From NCBI GenBank assembly GCA_040386975.1, contig JAZKEO010000012.1, forward strand, positions 1 to 64,000: a DNA stretch of 64,000 nt, read 5' to 3'. The notes beneath the pieces are model-generated. The model made no database searches and was not told the origin of the DNA. It saw nothing but the letters and a program-made list of their open reading frames with translations. This document shows, piece after piece, positions 25,343 to 33,619 of this stretch (within the stretch, counting starts at the first letter, position 1; every line of letters begins with the position of its first letter). Both the position numbers and the translations under genes were made by a program. Source of the stretch: M2408 sp040386975 (lineage in GTDB: Bacteria; Bacteroidota; Bacteroidia; Flavobacteriales_D; Crocinitomicaceae).

Positions 25343-25547
25343 ATTTTTTCATCACCTCATCATGTGAAGTAATTCTACCTTCTTGTAAATCTTTTAAACC
25401 TCTTTCAATAGATTCTATTTCCGCTTGAGAAAGATTATTTTCCCAATTTGAAACTTCCGAAATTTTAAATAAACTGTCAATGATTTTTGTGTCATTGATA
25501 TTTGTAATCCATTCTATTAACTGATATTTTTTTGCTTGTATATTCAT
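25326..25547 (-). CDS. Type II antitoxin partner of the RelE/ParE toxin
   Basis: 73 residues. The C-terminal part (SQAEIESIERGLKDLQEGRITSHDEVMKKYEKYL) is the usual toxin-wrapping helix-linker-helix of Bacteroidota addiction-module antitoxins. The first half (KYQLIEWITNINDTKIIDSLFKI) is common to the same group. It is transcribed first and overlaps the toxin by 17 bases. A promoter is seen directly upstream. Confidence 0.88.
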   Translation of the reverse strand: MNIQAKKYQLIEWITNINDTKIIDSLFKISEVSNWENNLSQAEIESIERGLKDLQEGRITSHDEVMKKYEKYL

Positions 25548-25563
25548 TTTATAAAAGTTAACA

Positions 25564-25594
25564 CAAACTTACAATTTAATATTCAAATTTCCAA
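25564..25594 (-). promoter_or_regulatory. Promoter of the toxin-antitoxin operon
   Basis: On the minus strand TTTG and, 20 bases later, TAAGTTTG (25564-25571) fit both Bacteroidota elements. It lies 17 bases before the antitoxin ATG. Confidence 0.6.
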
Positions 25595-25603
25595 ACAAAA
25601 AAT

Positions 25604-25620
25604 GTCGTCCAAAACCGAAC
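25604..25620. repeat. Second copy of the GTCGTCCAAAACCGAA motif
   Basis: GTCGTCCAAAACCGAAC matches 25014-25030 at all but the last base; here the flanking bases barely pair, so the hairpin is weak. It lies downstream of the HMA gene on the minus strand. Confidence 0.7.
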
Positions 25621-25685
25621 AAATTTCTTGATATTTCTAAAGAAAGTTTGGTAGTTCAGAATATTATTAAACGTTATTAAATTAC

Positions 25686-25898
25686 TTACAAAATCGAATA
25701 ATCGCGGTAACCAATGGAATGTAATTTAACCGTAAAATCATCCGTTGTTGCCAAACCTGAATGTTTGATTGTGATTGATTCTTCTTCATGATTTATGATA
25801 ATACTTTGTACACCTTCGATTTCAGACATGGAATGTTGGATGGTGTTTTCACAAAGCCCACATGTTAAATTCGCTACTAATATTTTTTCCGTTTTCAT
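25686..25898 (-). CDS. Small heavy-metal-associated (HMA) domain protein
   Basis: 70 residues from the ATG at 25898. The reading frame extends to 25940, but a promoter -7 element lies inside that extension and HMA homology begins at MKTEKILVANLTCGLCENT. The CGLC pair is the copper-binding CxxC motif of the ferredoxin-like HMA fold (beta-alpha-beta-beta-alpha-beta). It ends with HSIGYRDYSIL, the usual close of the fold. It is probably a cytosolic copper chaperone or metal sensor. It is monocistronic. Confidence 0.88.
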   Translation of the reverse strand: MKTEKILVANLTCGLCENTIQHSMSEIEGVQSIIINHEEESITIKHSGLATTDDFTVKLHSIGYRDYSIL

Positions 25899-25913
25899 CT
25901 GTAGAATTTTGAA

Positions 25914-25940
25914 CAAAGTTATGTTATTCATTCTGCACAA
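25914..25940 (-). promoter_or_regulatory. Promoter of the HMA gene
   Basis: On the minus strand TTG, 16 bases, then TAACTTTG (25914-25921) precede the ATG at 25898 by 15 bases. This supports the shorter start for the HMA protein. Confidence 0.55.
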
Positions 25941-26013
25941 AACTTATACAAGTTATAAGAAATGTTTTACTTTTCACAGATTTTGGAAATAAGGCGAAAA
26001 TACATGAACAAAA

Positions 26014-26041
26014 AAAAGTCGTCCGAAACCGAACGACTTTT
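26014..26041 (-). terminator. Rho-independent terminator of typA (third motif copy)
   Basis: AAAAGTCGT (26014-26022) and ACGACTTTT (26033-26041) form a perfect 9-bp stem with a 10-base loop. On the minus strand a T run follows. It lies 22 bases after the typA stop and carries the GTCGTCC...CCGAACGAC motif shared with 25014 and 25604. Confidence 0.85.
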
Positions 26042-26063
26042 AAACTATTTTTCTTAAAAAATC

Positions 26064-27866
26064 TTAGCTTTTTGAACCTGAACGCTTACGCTCATTTTCT
26101 TTCAATAAGATTTTTCTAATTCTTAAGTTTTGTGGTGTTACTTCAACGTACTCATCACCTTGGATATATTCCAAACATTCTTCCAAAGAAAAGATTTTTG
26201 GTGGAGCTAAACGAACTTTCTCGTCAGCACCAGAAGAACGCATGTTAGACATTTTCTTCGTTTTCGTAACGTTTACACATAAATCTCCAGCTCTTGAATT
26301 TTCTCCAATTACCTGACCTTCATAAATGTTTTCGTTAGGCGCAACAAAGAATTTACCTCTATCTTGCAAGTTATTCAAAGAGAAAGGAATTGAAGTTCCT
26401 TGTTCCAATGAAATCATAGAACCATTTTGTCTTCCGGAAATATCACCTTTGTAAGGTTGGTAATTCAAGAAAATATGATTCATAATCGCCTCACCAGCAG
26501 TTTGAGTCAACAAATAGTTTCTCAAGCCAATAATTCCACGAGAAGGAATTTCAAAAGTAATCACCATACGTTCTCCTTTCGGAACCATATTTTTCATTTC
26601 ACCCTTACGTTTTGTAACTGCTTCCACAGCAACACCAGAGTGAATTTCAGGTAAATCGATTGTTAATTCTTCAATTGGCTCACATTTTACACCGTCAATT
26701 TCTTTGATGATAACTTGTGGTTGACCAACTTGTAATTCATATCCTTCACGACGCATTGTTTCAATCAAAACTGATAAATGCAATACTCCACGACCAAAAA
26801 CTAACCATTTGTCAGCTTTATCTGTATCGTTTACACGCAAAGCCAAGTTTTTCTCTAACTCTTTGTTCAAACGGTCAGCAATATGACGAGAAGTAACAAA
26901 TTTACCTTCTTTACCAAAAAATGGAGAATCGTTAATAGAGAACATCATGCTCATCGTTGGCTCATCCATTTTGATTGTAGCCATTGGCTCAGGGTTTTCG
27001 AAATCACACACTGAATCGCCAATTTCAAAACCTTCAATACCTGTGAAAGCACAAATATCTCCTGCTTGAACGGATTCTACTTTTCTTTTTTCAATTCCTT
27101 CGAAAACAAAAACTTCTTTGATTCTGTGTTTTTGTAAAGTTCCGTCAGCTTTTGATAAAATAATTTGTTGGTTTTCTTTCAATTCACCTCTTGTCAAACG
27201 ACCAATCGCGATACGACCAACGTAAGAAGAATAATCCAACGAAGTAATCAACAATTGTGTATTTCCTTCAGGAATTGTAATCGGTGGGAAATATTCTAAA
27301 ATTGTATCTAATAAAGTAGAAATATCTGTTTTAGGATTTCTCCAATCGTCAGACATCCAACCATTTTTAGCTGAACCATAAACTGTTGCGAAATCTAATT
27401 GAGTTTCGTTAGCATCTAATTCAAACATCAAGTCAAAAACTTTCTCATGAACTTCTTCAGGAGTACAGTTATCTTTATCAACTTTGTTTATTACTAATAA
27501 TGGTTTTAAACCTAAAGCCAAAGCTTTTCCTAAAACAAAACGTGTTTGAGGCATTGGGCCTTCAAAAGCATCTACTAACAAACAAACTCCATCAGCCATG
27601 TTTAATACACGTTCTACCTCACCACCAAAATCGGCGTGACCAGGAGTGTCAATGATGTTGATTTTTGTTCCTTTGTAAAGAACTGATACGTTTTTAGATA
27701 CGATCGTGATTCCTCTTTCACGCTCTAAATCGTTGTTATCCATTATTAAATCACCAGTCAAACGATCTCTTTCATTTGCCACGTTTCCTGCTTCAATCAT
27801 CTTATCAACCAAGGTTGTCTTACCGTGATCGACGTGAGCAATAATTGCAATGTTTCTAATTTCCAT
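26064..27866 (-). CDS. typA: Ribosome-associated translational GTPase TypA/BipA
   Basis: 600 residues, full length. G1 is AHVDHGKTTLVDK, G3 DTPGHADFGGEV, G4 NKVDKDN, and the switch I block is RERGITIVSKN. Domain II (IGRLTRGELKENQQ), an EF-G-like domain III and the TypA-specific C terminus (GLRNYLLTQTAGEAIMNHIF, DEYVEVTPQNLRIRK) follow. It assists large-subunit assembly and translation under stress, especially cold. It follows the DEAD-box helicase on the same strand with an 84-base gap holding a hairpin. Confidence 0.97.
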   Translation of the reverse strand: MEIRNIAIIAHVDHGKTTLVDKMIEAGNVANERDRLTGDLIMDNNDLERERGITIVSKNVSVLYKGTKINIIDTPGHADFGGEVERVLNMADGVCLLVDAFEGPMPQTRFVLGKALALGLKPLLVINKVDKDNCTPEEVHEKVFDLMFELDANETQLDFATVYGSAKNGWMSDDWRNPKTDISTLLDTILEYFPPITIPEGNTQLLITSLDYSSYVGRIAIGRLTRGELKENQQIILSKADGTLQKHRIKEVFVFEGIEKRKVESVQAGDICAFTGIEGFEIGDSVCDFENPEPMATIKMDEPTMSMMFSINDSPFFGKEGKFVTSRHIADRLNKELEKNLALRVNDTDKADKWLVFGRGVLHLSVLIETMRREGYELQVGQPQVIIKEIDGVKCEPIEELTIDLPEIHSGVAVEAVTKRKGEMKNMVPKGERMVITFEIPSRGIIGLRNYLLTQTAGEAIMNHIFLNYQPYKGDISGRQNGSMISLEQGTSIPFSLNNLQDRGKFFVAPNENIYEGQVIGENSRAGDLCVNVTKTKKMSNMRSSGADEKVRLAPPKIFSLEECLEYIQGDEYVEVTPQNLRIRKILLKENERKRSGSKS

Positions 27867-27898
27867 TCTTTATTCTAGTTTTTAGTTTTTAGGTAATA

Positions 27899-27924
27899 GG
27901 CATTAGCAGATTCCCACTAATGCC
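27899..27924 (-). terminator. Hairpin between the DEAD-box helicase and typA
   Basis: GGCATTAG (27899-27906) and CTAATGCC (27917-27924) form an 8-bp stem with a 10-base loop. There is no good U tract on the minus strand, so it may be a weak attenuator or a processing site. Flanks carry short repeats (CTATTTC, TTTTTAG). Confidence 0.45.
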
Positions 27925-27950
27925 CATTTCCTATTTCCTATTTCCTTTTA

Positions 27951-29918
27951 TTAATAACTTTTCTTGTAACTTCTATCTGAATTTCCTTTGAAACCTCCTT
28001 CTGAACGACGACCTCTTTCACCTCCAGAAGAACGACTGCTGTCGCCACCTCTGAAACCTCCACGGTCTCCTCTATCAGAACTTCCAGAACCTGATCCTGT
28101 TGAACTTCCGTAGCTTTTATCGAAACGTTTTCCGCCTCCGAAACCACCTCCAGAACTTCTTTCACGAGATCCACCGAATCCACCTGAGCTGTTACCTCCA
28201 CGATTTCCACCAAAACTTCCGCCTCTGTTTCCACCTTCTCTTGGTTCAGCTTTTTTCTTCGTAATTTCAATACTCACTTTATTACCTTCGTAATCAGCAC
28301 CATGAACTTTACTTAAAATATTTTCAGCGTGTTCGTTATCAGCTTCAAAGAATGAGAATGATGGCAAGATGTCAATTTTACCAATGTTAGCAGAATTTAA
28401 TCCTGTTTCATCACAGATAACTCTCAATAAACCACCAGGATTTAATCCATCGCGTTTACCGATACTTACGAAGAAACGTGTTTTATTAGCGTCATCTCTA
28501 CCAAAAGCAGATCTTTCACCTCTATCACGTCTTTCACCTCTTTCTCTTGGAGCACGATCATTACGGTCGTCACCACCTCTTTCTCTATTTCTGTCAGAAT
28601 CAGCGTTCAAATCTCCTGCTCTTTCATAATATTCAATAAAACGATTGAATTCAGCTGAAATGAATTTTTTAATTACTTCTTCTTTCGTTAATTCTTCAAA
28701 ATCAGACATGATTGAAGTCATGAATTTTTCGATTTTGTCCTCTTTAACGTCAGTTTCTTTGATTTTATTAATCAAACTTGTCAATTGAATTGTACAAATT
28801 TCTTCCGAAGATGGAATTTTACCAACTAAGAAAGTAGTGTTAATTTGCTTTTCAATTGCTTTGATTTTATAACTTTCTCTTGTGTTAATCAATACAATTG
28901 ATTGACCTTTTTTACCTGCACGAGCTGTACGACCACTTCTATGTGTGTAATTCTCGATTTCATCAGGTAAGTTATAGTTAATTACGTGCGTGATTGAATC
29001 AACATCGATTCCACGAGCGGCAACATCCGTTGCAACTAATAATTGTAATGTTCTGTCTCTAAAACGTTTCATTACATTATCACGTTGTGCTTGAGATAAA
29101 TCACCGTGTAAAGGTTCAGCATTGTAGCCATCTTTACTTAGTTTCTCAGCAACAGATTGTGTTTCTTGTCTTGTTCTACAAAAAACAACTCCAAAAATTT
29201 CTGGGTTAATATCAATTAAACGCTTCAAAGCCGCATAACGGTTTGCTTCTTTAATTGAATAGTAAATGTGTTCGATGTTCTCATTTCCGTGGTTTTTTCC
29301 ACCCATAGAAACCTCAAGAGGATCTTGCATGTATTTTCTTGCAATATTTGCCACTTCTTTAGGCATTGTTGCAGAAAACAACCAAACGTTTTTGTGAGAA
29401 GGAGTTTTGTCAAGAATGGTATCAATATCTTCTTTGAATCCCATGTTTAACATTTCATCCGCTTCATCAAGCACTACACACTCAATTTCACTTAAATTTA
29501 CAGCTCTTCTGTTGATCAAATCATTCAAACGACCTGGAGTTGCAACAATAATTGTCGCAGTCTTCACTTGTGTCATTTGTCTTCTGATATCTGATCCTCC
29601 ATAAACTGCTACGATAGAAATTGCGTTATCGTATTTAGAGTAATTCTCCAGGTCTTTGGTGATTTGCAAACACAACTCGCGAGTTGGGCAAATAATCAGT
29701 CCTTGCGGTTCTCTGATTCCTGGTTTTACATTGTTCACTAACGGCAATCCAAATGCTGCCGTTTTTCCCGTTCCTGTTTGTGCTAAACCAACAAAATCAC
29801 TTTCACTTTTCAATAAGTGCGGAATTGCCTTTTGTTGGATAGGAGTTGGCACTTCAAACCCCAAGTCTGTAATCGACTTCAGTACCTCACCCCTTAGCCC
29901 TAATTCGCTAAAGGTCAT
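27951..29918 (-). CDS. deaD: DEAD-box RNA helicase (DeaD/CsdA-like)
   Basis: 655 residues. The helicase core has AQTGTGKTAAFGLP (motif I), PTRELCLQI (Ia), VLDEADEML (II), FSATMP (III) and HRSGRTARAGKKG (VI), covering residues about 1-370. A DbpA/CsdA-type RNA-binding domain follows (KTRFFVSIGKRDGLNPGGLLRVICDETGL). The last 110 residues are a Gly/Ser/Arg-rich tail (RGG-like) likely to hold structured RNA. It probably unwinds rRNA during ribosome assembly. Its promoter and a 5' leader hairpin are seen upstream. Confidence 0.96.
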   Translation of the reverse strand: MTFSELGLRGEVLKSITDLGFEVPTPIQQKAIPHLLKSESDFVGLAQTGTGKTAAFGLPLVNNVKPGIREPQGLIICPTRELCLQITKDLENYSKYDNAISIVAVYGGSDIRRQMTQVKTATIIVATPGRLNDLINRRAVNLSEIECVVLDEADEMLNMGFKEDIDTILDKTPSHKNVWLFSATMPKEVANIARKYMQDPLEVSMGGKNHGNENIEHIYYSIKEANRYAALKRLIDINPEIFGVVFCRTRQETQSVAEKLSKDGYNAEPLHGDLSQAQRDNVMKRFRDRTLQLLVATDVAARGIDVDSITHVINYNLPDEIENYTHRSGRTARAGKKGQSIVLINTRESYKIKAIEKQINTTFLVGKIPSSEEICTIQLTSLINKIKETDVKEDKIEKFMTSIMSDFEELTKEEVIKKFISAEFNRFIEYYERAGDLNADSDRNRERGGDDRNDRAPRERGERRDRGERSAFGRDDANKTRFFVSIGKRDGLNPGGLLRVICDETGLNSANIGKIDILPSFSFFEADNEHAENILSKVHGADYEGNKVSIEITKKKAEPREGGNRGGSFGGNRGGNSSGGFGGSRERSSGGGFGGGKRFDKSYGSSTGSGSGSSDRGDRGGFRGGDSSRSSGGERGRRSEGGFKGNSDRSYKKSY

Positions 29919-29940
29919 ATAATAAAATAAAATAAAATTT

Positions 29941-29959
29941 GCTTACCCCCATGGTAAGC
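29941..29959 (-). promoter_or_regulatory. 5'-leader hairpin of the DEAD-box helicase gene
   Basis: GCTTACC and GGTAAGC pair perfectly (7 bp, 5-base loop). Relative to the -7 element at 29965, transcription should start at or just before this hairpin, which would put it at the 5' end of the mRNA. Confidence 0.5.
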
Positions 29960-29964
29960 GGGTG

Positions 29965-29997
29965 CAAAGATACGACCTTTTTTCCTTGCTTCGACAA
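29965..29997 (-). promoter_or_regulatory. Promoter of the DEAD-box helicase gene
   Basis: On the minus strand TTTTG, 22 bases, then TATCTTTG (29965-29972) fit the Bacteroidota consensus, 47 bases before the start codon. Confidence 0.65.
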
Positions 29998-30178
29998 AAA
30001 GAGTGAAATTTACTCATTTATTAACAAAAATTTCATTTTGGAGGAGGAATTGTTGATAAGTTTTGAGAGGGCTGGAAGTCAGTTGGTTTGTGGTTTGGAG
30101 AATAATTTGGAAATGGTTATATTCGCAGATAGATAATTTGGCAGTAACTTTATCAAAAACAACAAAAACAAATAAAAA

Positions 30179-31555
30179 ATGGTGAATATTAATAAAAGAA
30201 AAATTGGATTTTCTTCAAGATATTATGAGCCTTTTAGACTTTTACAAGGAAGACTATCTTCAAAATCTGCTTTTAAACTTGTGCATAATTCGGAAAAAGG
30301 AACGTATTCATTTCCTTATTTATATCATGGATACAAGCATGATATAGATCCAATTTCAGTTGCAAATAAAATTATTCAATCTATAAAACAATATTTTGAG
30401 GATAATTTATTTAACACTGACGAAAAAAAACTCTTATTAACCGAATTAATGCCTTATGTTCAGAATTACGGTAACGACACCATTAATTCATTAAACAAAT
30501 GGATTGATTTGGCAAAAAGAGAAGAGTATTCAGAAAAAATTTTAGAATACGAAAAGACTATAACATCAATGATGCAAATCAATGATTTATTGTGTAGAGA
30601 ATTTAACATCGAAAAATTTATGACAAATGCGAACGAGCCAGTAGTTTTTATTTCATATTCCCATGACAGTGATGAGCATAAAAACTGGGTTTTACAACTT
30701 GCAACAAGACTTCGAAAAAATGGTGTTGATGTTATTTTAGACAGATGGAATATAAAATTAGGTAGTGATCTTGCTTCTTTTATGGAAAGAGGACTTTCAA
30801 AATCACAACGAATTGTCAGTGTTTGTTCAGATGCATATGTTAGAAAAGCAAATGAAGGAAAAGGAGGTGCTGGATATGAAAAGCAAATTATGACTTCAGA
30901 ATTTATCAATGACCAAAATACAAATTGGGTAATTCCCTTGATAAAAAATAATCCTAACGAGAGAAAAACACCTACATTTTTAGGTGGTAGGATGTGTATA
31001 AGTTTTGAAGAACCACATTTGTACGAAAGTAAATATGAAGAATTGTTGAGAGACATACTTGATGAACCAGTTTTGCCAATCCCTGAAATTGGAAAAAATC
31101 CATTTCAAACGATAAAAGAATTTGCTCAGCAAAAATTTATTCCCAATAGTGAAAAATATGTTTCACCTGCAACTAGGGGAAAAGTAACTTTTGATTATTC
31201 AAATAACAATGGTCATTACTTTATTGGTCAAGGTGAATTAATGTTTGAGCTCGTTTTTTTGAAGTCTAGTAATGAAAACATTCAACTTTATAATAGCCCA
31301 AACAGTATTCACACCGTTGCAGTGGTAAAAAATGAAACAGAGATTTCATCAATAAAAGATGCTAGAATATATGATGGTTCATCTCGTGTAAGAAGACCAA
31401 ATATTAATCAAATTGCAGTTTTACAAAATAACAATGGTTTCTATGCCGCTGTTAAAATATTAGATCTTAAAGATGGCCGAAGAATGGATGAAAATGATGA
31501 AGTGACATTTGAATATATAATTCAGACAAATGGATCTCCTGATTTTTCAATGTAA
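30179..31555 (+). CDS. SEFIR (TIR-like) domain protein, candidate NAD-linked defence effector
   Basis: 458 residues in three parts. Residues 1-150 are mostly helical with no recognised family. Residues about 154-260 are a SEFIR/TIR domain: VVFISYSHDSDEHKNWVLQL, VDVILDRWNIKLGSDLASFMERGL, IVSVCSDAYVRK and WVIPLI. Glu203 in FMERG is placed like the catalytic glutamate of NAD-cleaving TIR domains. Residues about 310-455 are beta-rich and may sense a ligand. Bacterial SEFIR/TIR proteins include antiphage NADases and signalling enzymes. No Thoeris or CBASS partner gene is adjacent. The start ATG follows an AAAAAA tract. Confidence 0.82.
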   Translation: MVNINKRKIGFSSRYYEPFRLLQGRLSSKSAFKLVHNSEKGTYSFPYLYHGYKHDIDPISVANKIIQSIKQYFEDNLFNTDEKKLLLTELMPYVQNYGNDTINSLNKWIDLAKREEYSEKILEYEKTITSMMQINDLLCREFNIEKFMTNANEPVVFISYSHDSDEHKNWVLQLATRLRKNGVDVILDRWNIKLGSDLASFMERGLSKSQRIVSVCSDAYVRKANEGKGGAGYEKQIMTSEFINDQNTNWVIPLIKNNPNERKTPTFLGGRMCISFEEPHLYESKYEELLRDILDEPVLPIPEIGKNPFQTIKEFAQQKFIPNSEKYVSPATRGKVTFDYSNNNGHYFIGQGELMFELVFLKSSNENIQLYNSPNSIHTVAVVKNETEISSIKDARIYDGSSRVRRPNINQIAVLQNNNGFYAAVKILDLKDGRRMDENDEVTFEYIIQTNGSPDFSM

Positions 31556-31585
31556 AAGTTATATCGAAACGCTATTGCAATTATA

Positions 31586-31663
31586 ATGGAAAAGTTAACT
31601 GATTCAACAAAACAAATATTTTTTCGATTTCTTAATGGTGACTTATTAGAAGGGATCTCTTAA
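31586..31663 (+). pseudogene. Short open frame, possible gene remnant
   Basis: Twenty-five codons (MEKLTDSTKQIFFRFLNGDL and a short tail) lie 30 bases after the SEFIR gene. The amphipathic helix-like sequence resembles the start of a larger protein that is otherwise absent. It may be a remnant or chance. Confidence 0.2.
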
Positions 31664-31726
31664 AATTAAAGACATTTGCATTTAACATTTCCAATTCTTA
31701 GTTTTAACTACTAAAAACCAAAAAAT

Positions 31727-32122
31727 ATGGAAGCTAAAATGATATGGGCAAATTTAGTCTCAAGTGATTTAAAAAAAACGGTCAAATTTTATACCGATTT
31801 AAGCTTTAAAACAAATGGTAACTTCACGGACGAAGCTGCAAGTTTCTTTTTTGGAAGAAATGATTTTGTCATTAATTTTTTCACGCCAGAAAGACTCGGA
31901 ACGAAGGTGAATGGTAATTTGATCGCTCCAAAAAATGGAAATGAAATTATGTTTTCTTTGTCGGCAAGTAGCAAAGAAGAGGTAGATAGCTGGTTTGAAA
32001 AAATAAAAGCACTAGGTGGAACGGTATTTTGTGAGCCAGAAAATTACGAGAAAGGCTATACTTTTGGTTTCGCTGATCCCGACGGACATAAATTCAATGT
32101 GTTGTATTGGCCGGGGATGTAA
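31727..32122 (+). CDS. VOC/glyoxalase-family protein
   Basis: 131 residues with two beta-alpha-beta-beta-beta modules. The first includes VSSDLKKTVKFYTDLSFK, and the second ends in YTFGFADPDGHKFNVLYWPG, the DPDG(H/N) hallmark of the vicinal-oxygen-chelate superfamily. The family includes glyoxalases, dioxygenases and antibiotic-binding proteins; the substrate is unknown. It is followed 23 bases later by an alpha/beta hydrolase in the same direction. Confidence 0.88.
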   Translation: MEAKMIWANLVSSDLKKTVKFYTDLSFKTNGNFTDEAASFFFGRNDFVINFFTPERLGTKVNGNLIAPKNGNEIMFSLSASSKEEVDSWFEKIKALGGTVFCEPENYEKGYTFGFADPDGHKFNVLYWPGM

Positions 32123-32145
32123 TTTTAAAAAAAGACACAAAATCG

Positions 32146-32844
32146 ATGAAAAACAAGCCGCAATTACTTTTACTTCATGGTGCTTTAGGAAGCAAAAAAC
32201 AATTCTCCAACTTAAAACCTCTTTTGGAAGAAAAGTTTGAACTCTTTCAACTTGATTTTGACGGTCATGGAGATGGAAAAGATACAAAACATTTTTCTAT
32301 TGAGCTTTTCACAGAAAACCTACGTGCTTTTTTATTTGAGAATGAATTAAAAGCGATTAACATTTTTGGTTATAGCATGGGAGGATATGTTGCGTTAAAT
32401 TTGGCTATTAAACATCCAGAATTAGTAAACAAAATTGTGACTTTAGGTACAAAATTCGACTGGAATCTTGATTCAGCGAAAAAAGAAGCTAGCATGCTTG
32501 TTCCTCAAGTTCTTGAAGAAAAAGTACCCCTTTTTGCTGAAAAATTGAAAAATGAACATCCGACGAAAGATTGGAAAGATCTTGTTCACCAAACGGCAAA
32601 AATGATGTTGCGCATGGGAAATGGAGAAACAATTCAACATGAGGATTTACGAAAACTAAGTTGCGATGTAGTTGTTGGTTTGGGAAGTAAAGACCGCATG
32701 GTATCTAAAGAAGAAAGTGAACAACTAATTGAATTACTAGCTAATTCACAATTTGTTGAATTAGAAAATATTCCTCATCCGATAGATCAAATCGCTCCAG
32801 AAATAGTTGCATCATACATTTTTGAGGCTTTTGAATTAAAATAA
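32146..32844 (+). CDS. Alpha/beta-fold hydrolase
   Basis: 232 residues from the ATG at 32146 (MKNKPQLLLLHGALGSKK). A longer frame would begin with TTG at 32107 inside the VOC gene and is not supported. The oxyanion HG motif is LLLHGALG, the nucleophile elbow is GYSMGGY, the acid is likely the Asp in GSKDRM, and the base is His in IPHPID. Lid helices lie between. It is probably an esterase or related hydrolase of unknown substrate, co-transcribed with the VOC gene. Confidence 0.9.
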   Translation: MKNKPQLLLLHGALGSKKQFSNLKPLLEEKFELFQLDFDGHGDGKDTKHFSIELFTENLRAFLFENELKAINIFGYSMGGYVALNLAIKHPELVNKIVTLGTKFDWNLDSAKKEASMLVPQVLEEKVPLFAEKLKNEHPTKDWKDLVHQTAKMMLRMGNGETIQHEDLRKLSCDVVVGLGSKDRMVSKEESEQLIELLANSQFVELENIPHPIDQIAPEIVASYIFEAFELK

Positions 32845-32874
32845 ATTCATTTAGAGTTTTTTCCTAAAACAAAA

Positions 32875-32904
32875 AAAGCCCTAATCACAATGAATTAGGG
32901 CTTT
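32875..32904. terminator. Bidirectional rho-independent terminator
   Basis: AAAGCCCTAAT and ATTAGGGCTTT form a perfect 11-bp stem with an 8-base loop, between the convergent hydrolase and lipoprotein genes. A tracts and T-rich flanks on each side suit both directions. Confidence 0.85.
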
Positions 32905-32923
32905 CAATAATTTTGAATAAAAT

Positions 32924-33325
32924 TTACTTTCCTTCAAAAATATGGTCAATTTCTGATAATCTCATAATCATCATTCCTCCAGTAACTTTCGTTACAGTGA
33001 AGATTTTAGATTTTTTCTTTGGTCCGTAGAACAAAAATAAATCTGCTTTATCTCCATACGTTGTTGTTAACCAAGTTCCTTTTAAGTCAACGAAATCTGT
33101 TAAACTTTCTTCTTTGTACCAACGAGCAGTAAATGTTTCGTCATCTTTTAAATCAAAAAAGATATTGTTTACTCCAAGAACTTTGTCCTTTTCAGGACCA
33201 AAGCCAACTACTTTTGTTAATGTCCAACGTTTTACAAAACGCTCATCAACATTTGAACTTGAACAAGCACTAAAAATTGTTACAAGTACGGATAAAACTA
33301 AAAAATTTAAAATGTATTTTTTCAT
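32924..33325 (-). CDS. Small lipoprotein, lipocalin-like
   Basis: 133 residues. The signal peptide ends at a lipobox (FSAC, with Cys21 lipidated). The mature part begins FVKRWTLTKVVGFG and alternates beta strands (ETFTARWYKEES, LKGTWLTT, ADLFLFYG, KSKIFTVTKVTGGMMIMRL), a pattern like the lipocalin-type domains common in Bacteroidota. It would sit on the outer membrane. No specific function is known. It faces the hydrolase gene across a terminator. Confidence 0.72.
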   Translation of the reverse strand: MKKYILNFLVLSVLVTIFSACSSSNVDERFVKRWTLTKVVGFGPEKDKVLGVNNIFFDLKDDETFTARWYKEESLTDFVDLKGTWLTTTYGDKADLFLFYGPKKKSKIFTVTKVTGGMMIMRLSEIDHIFEGK

Positions 33326-33512
33326 AATGGTTATTTTTTGATAAGCAAATATAGTTTTTCAGTTAAATAAAACCTGCTTTTGTTGAAAAATAATTTAAAA
33401 AACCGATTTTGTTAACATAAGTTTAGATTTATTGGACGTTTAAATTTTACAGTGAACTCAATTTTGTCATGATTTTTATACAAAAATACATGCCAAAATT
33501 AACATTCATTTC

Positions 33513-33566
33513 ATTTGTCCGACGGATTGAAATCCGTCGTTACAAATGTTTAACTCCTTCAGAGTT
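33513..33566. repeat. REP-like double palindrome
   Basis: ATTTGT, CC, GACGGATT, GA, AATCCGTC, GTT, ACAAAT form a long imperfect palindrome at 33513-33547. A second small hairpin follows (AACTC, five bases, GAGTT at 33552-33566). It lies in the 342-base gap 33326-33667 between the lipoprotein and ccoS. Similar paired palindromes are known as repeated intergenic elements in Bacteroidota. Confidence 0.75.
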
Positions 33567-33619
33567 ATTTTCAAATTGAGAAGATATAAATTTAGTTTTT
33601 TCTGTAAATCCATTAAAAC

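Noticed and set aside
25898..25940. N-terminal extension of the HMA protein
   Set aside because: A promoter -7 element and the homologous start lie inside or after it, so 25898 is preferred.
27938..28270. Frame of 110 codons opposite in phase to the DEAD-box tail, rich in Val and Glu
   Set aside because: It is a shadow of the repetitive Gly/Ser/Arg tail codons and has no start context of its own.
30179..31663. Thoeris- or CBASS-type operon around the SEFIR protein
   Set aside because: No SIR2-like, ThsA, cyclase or other partner gene is adjacent; the next genes are a VOC protein and a hydrolase.
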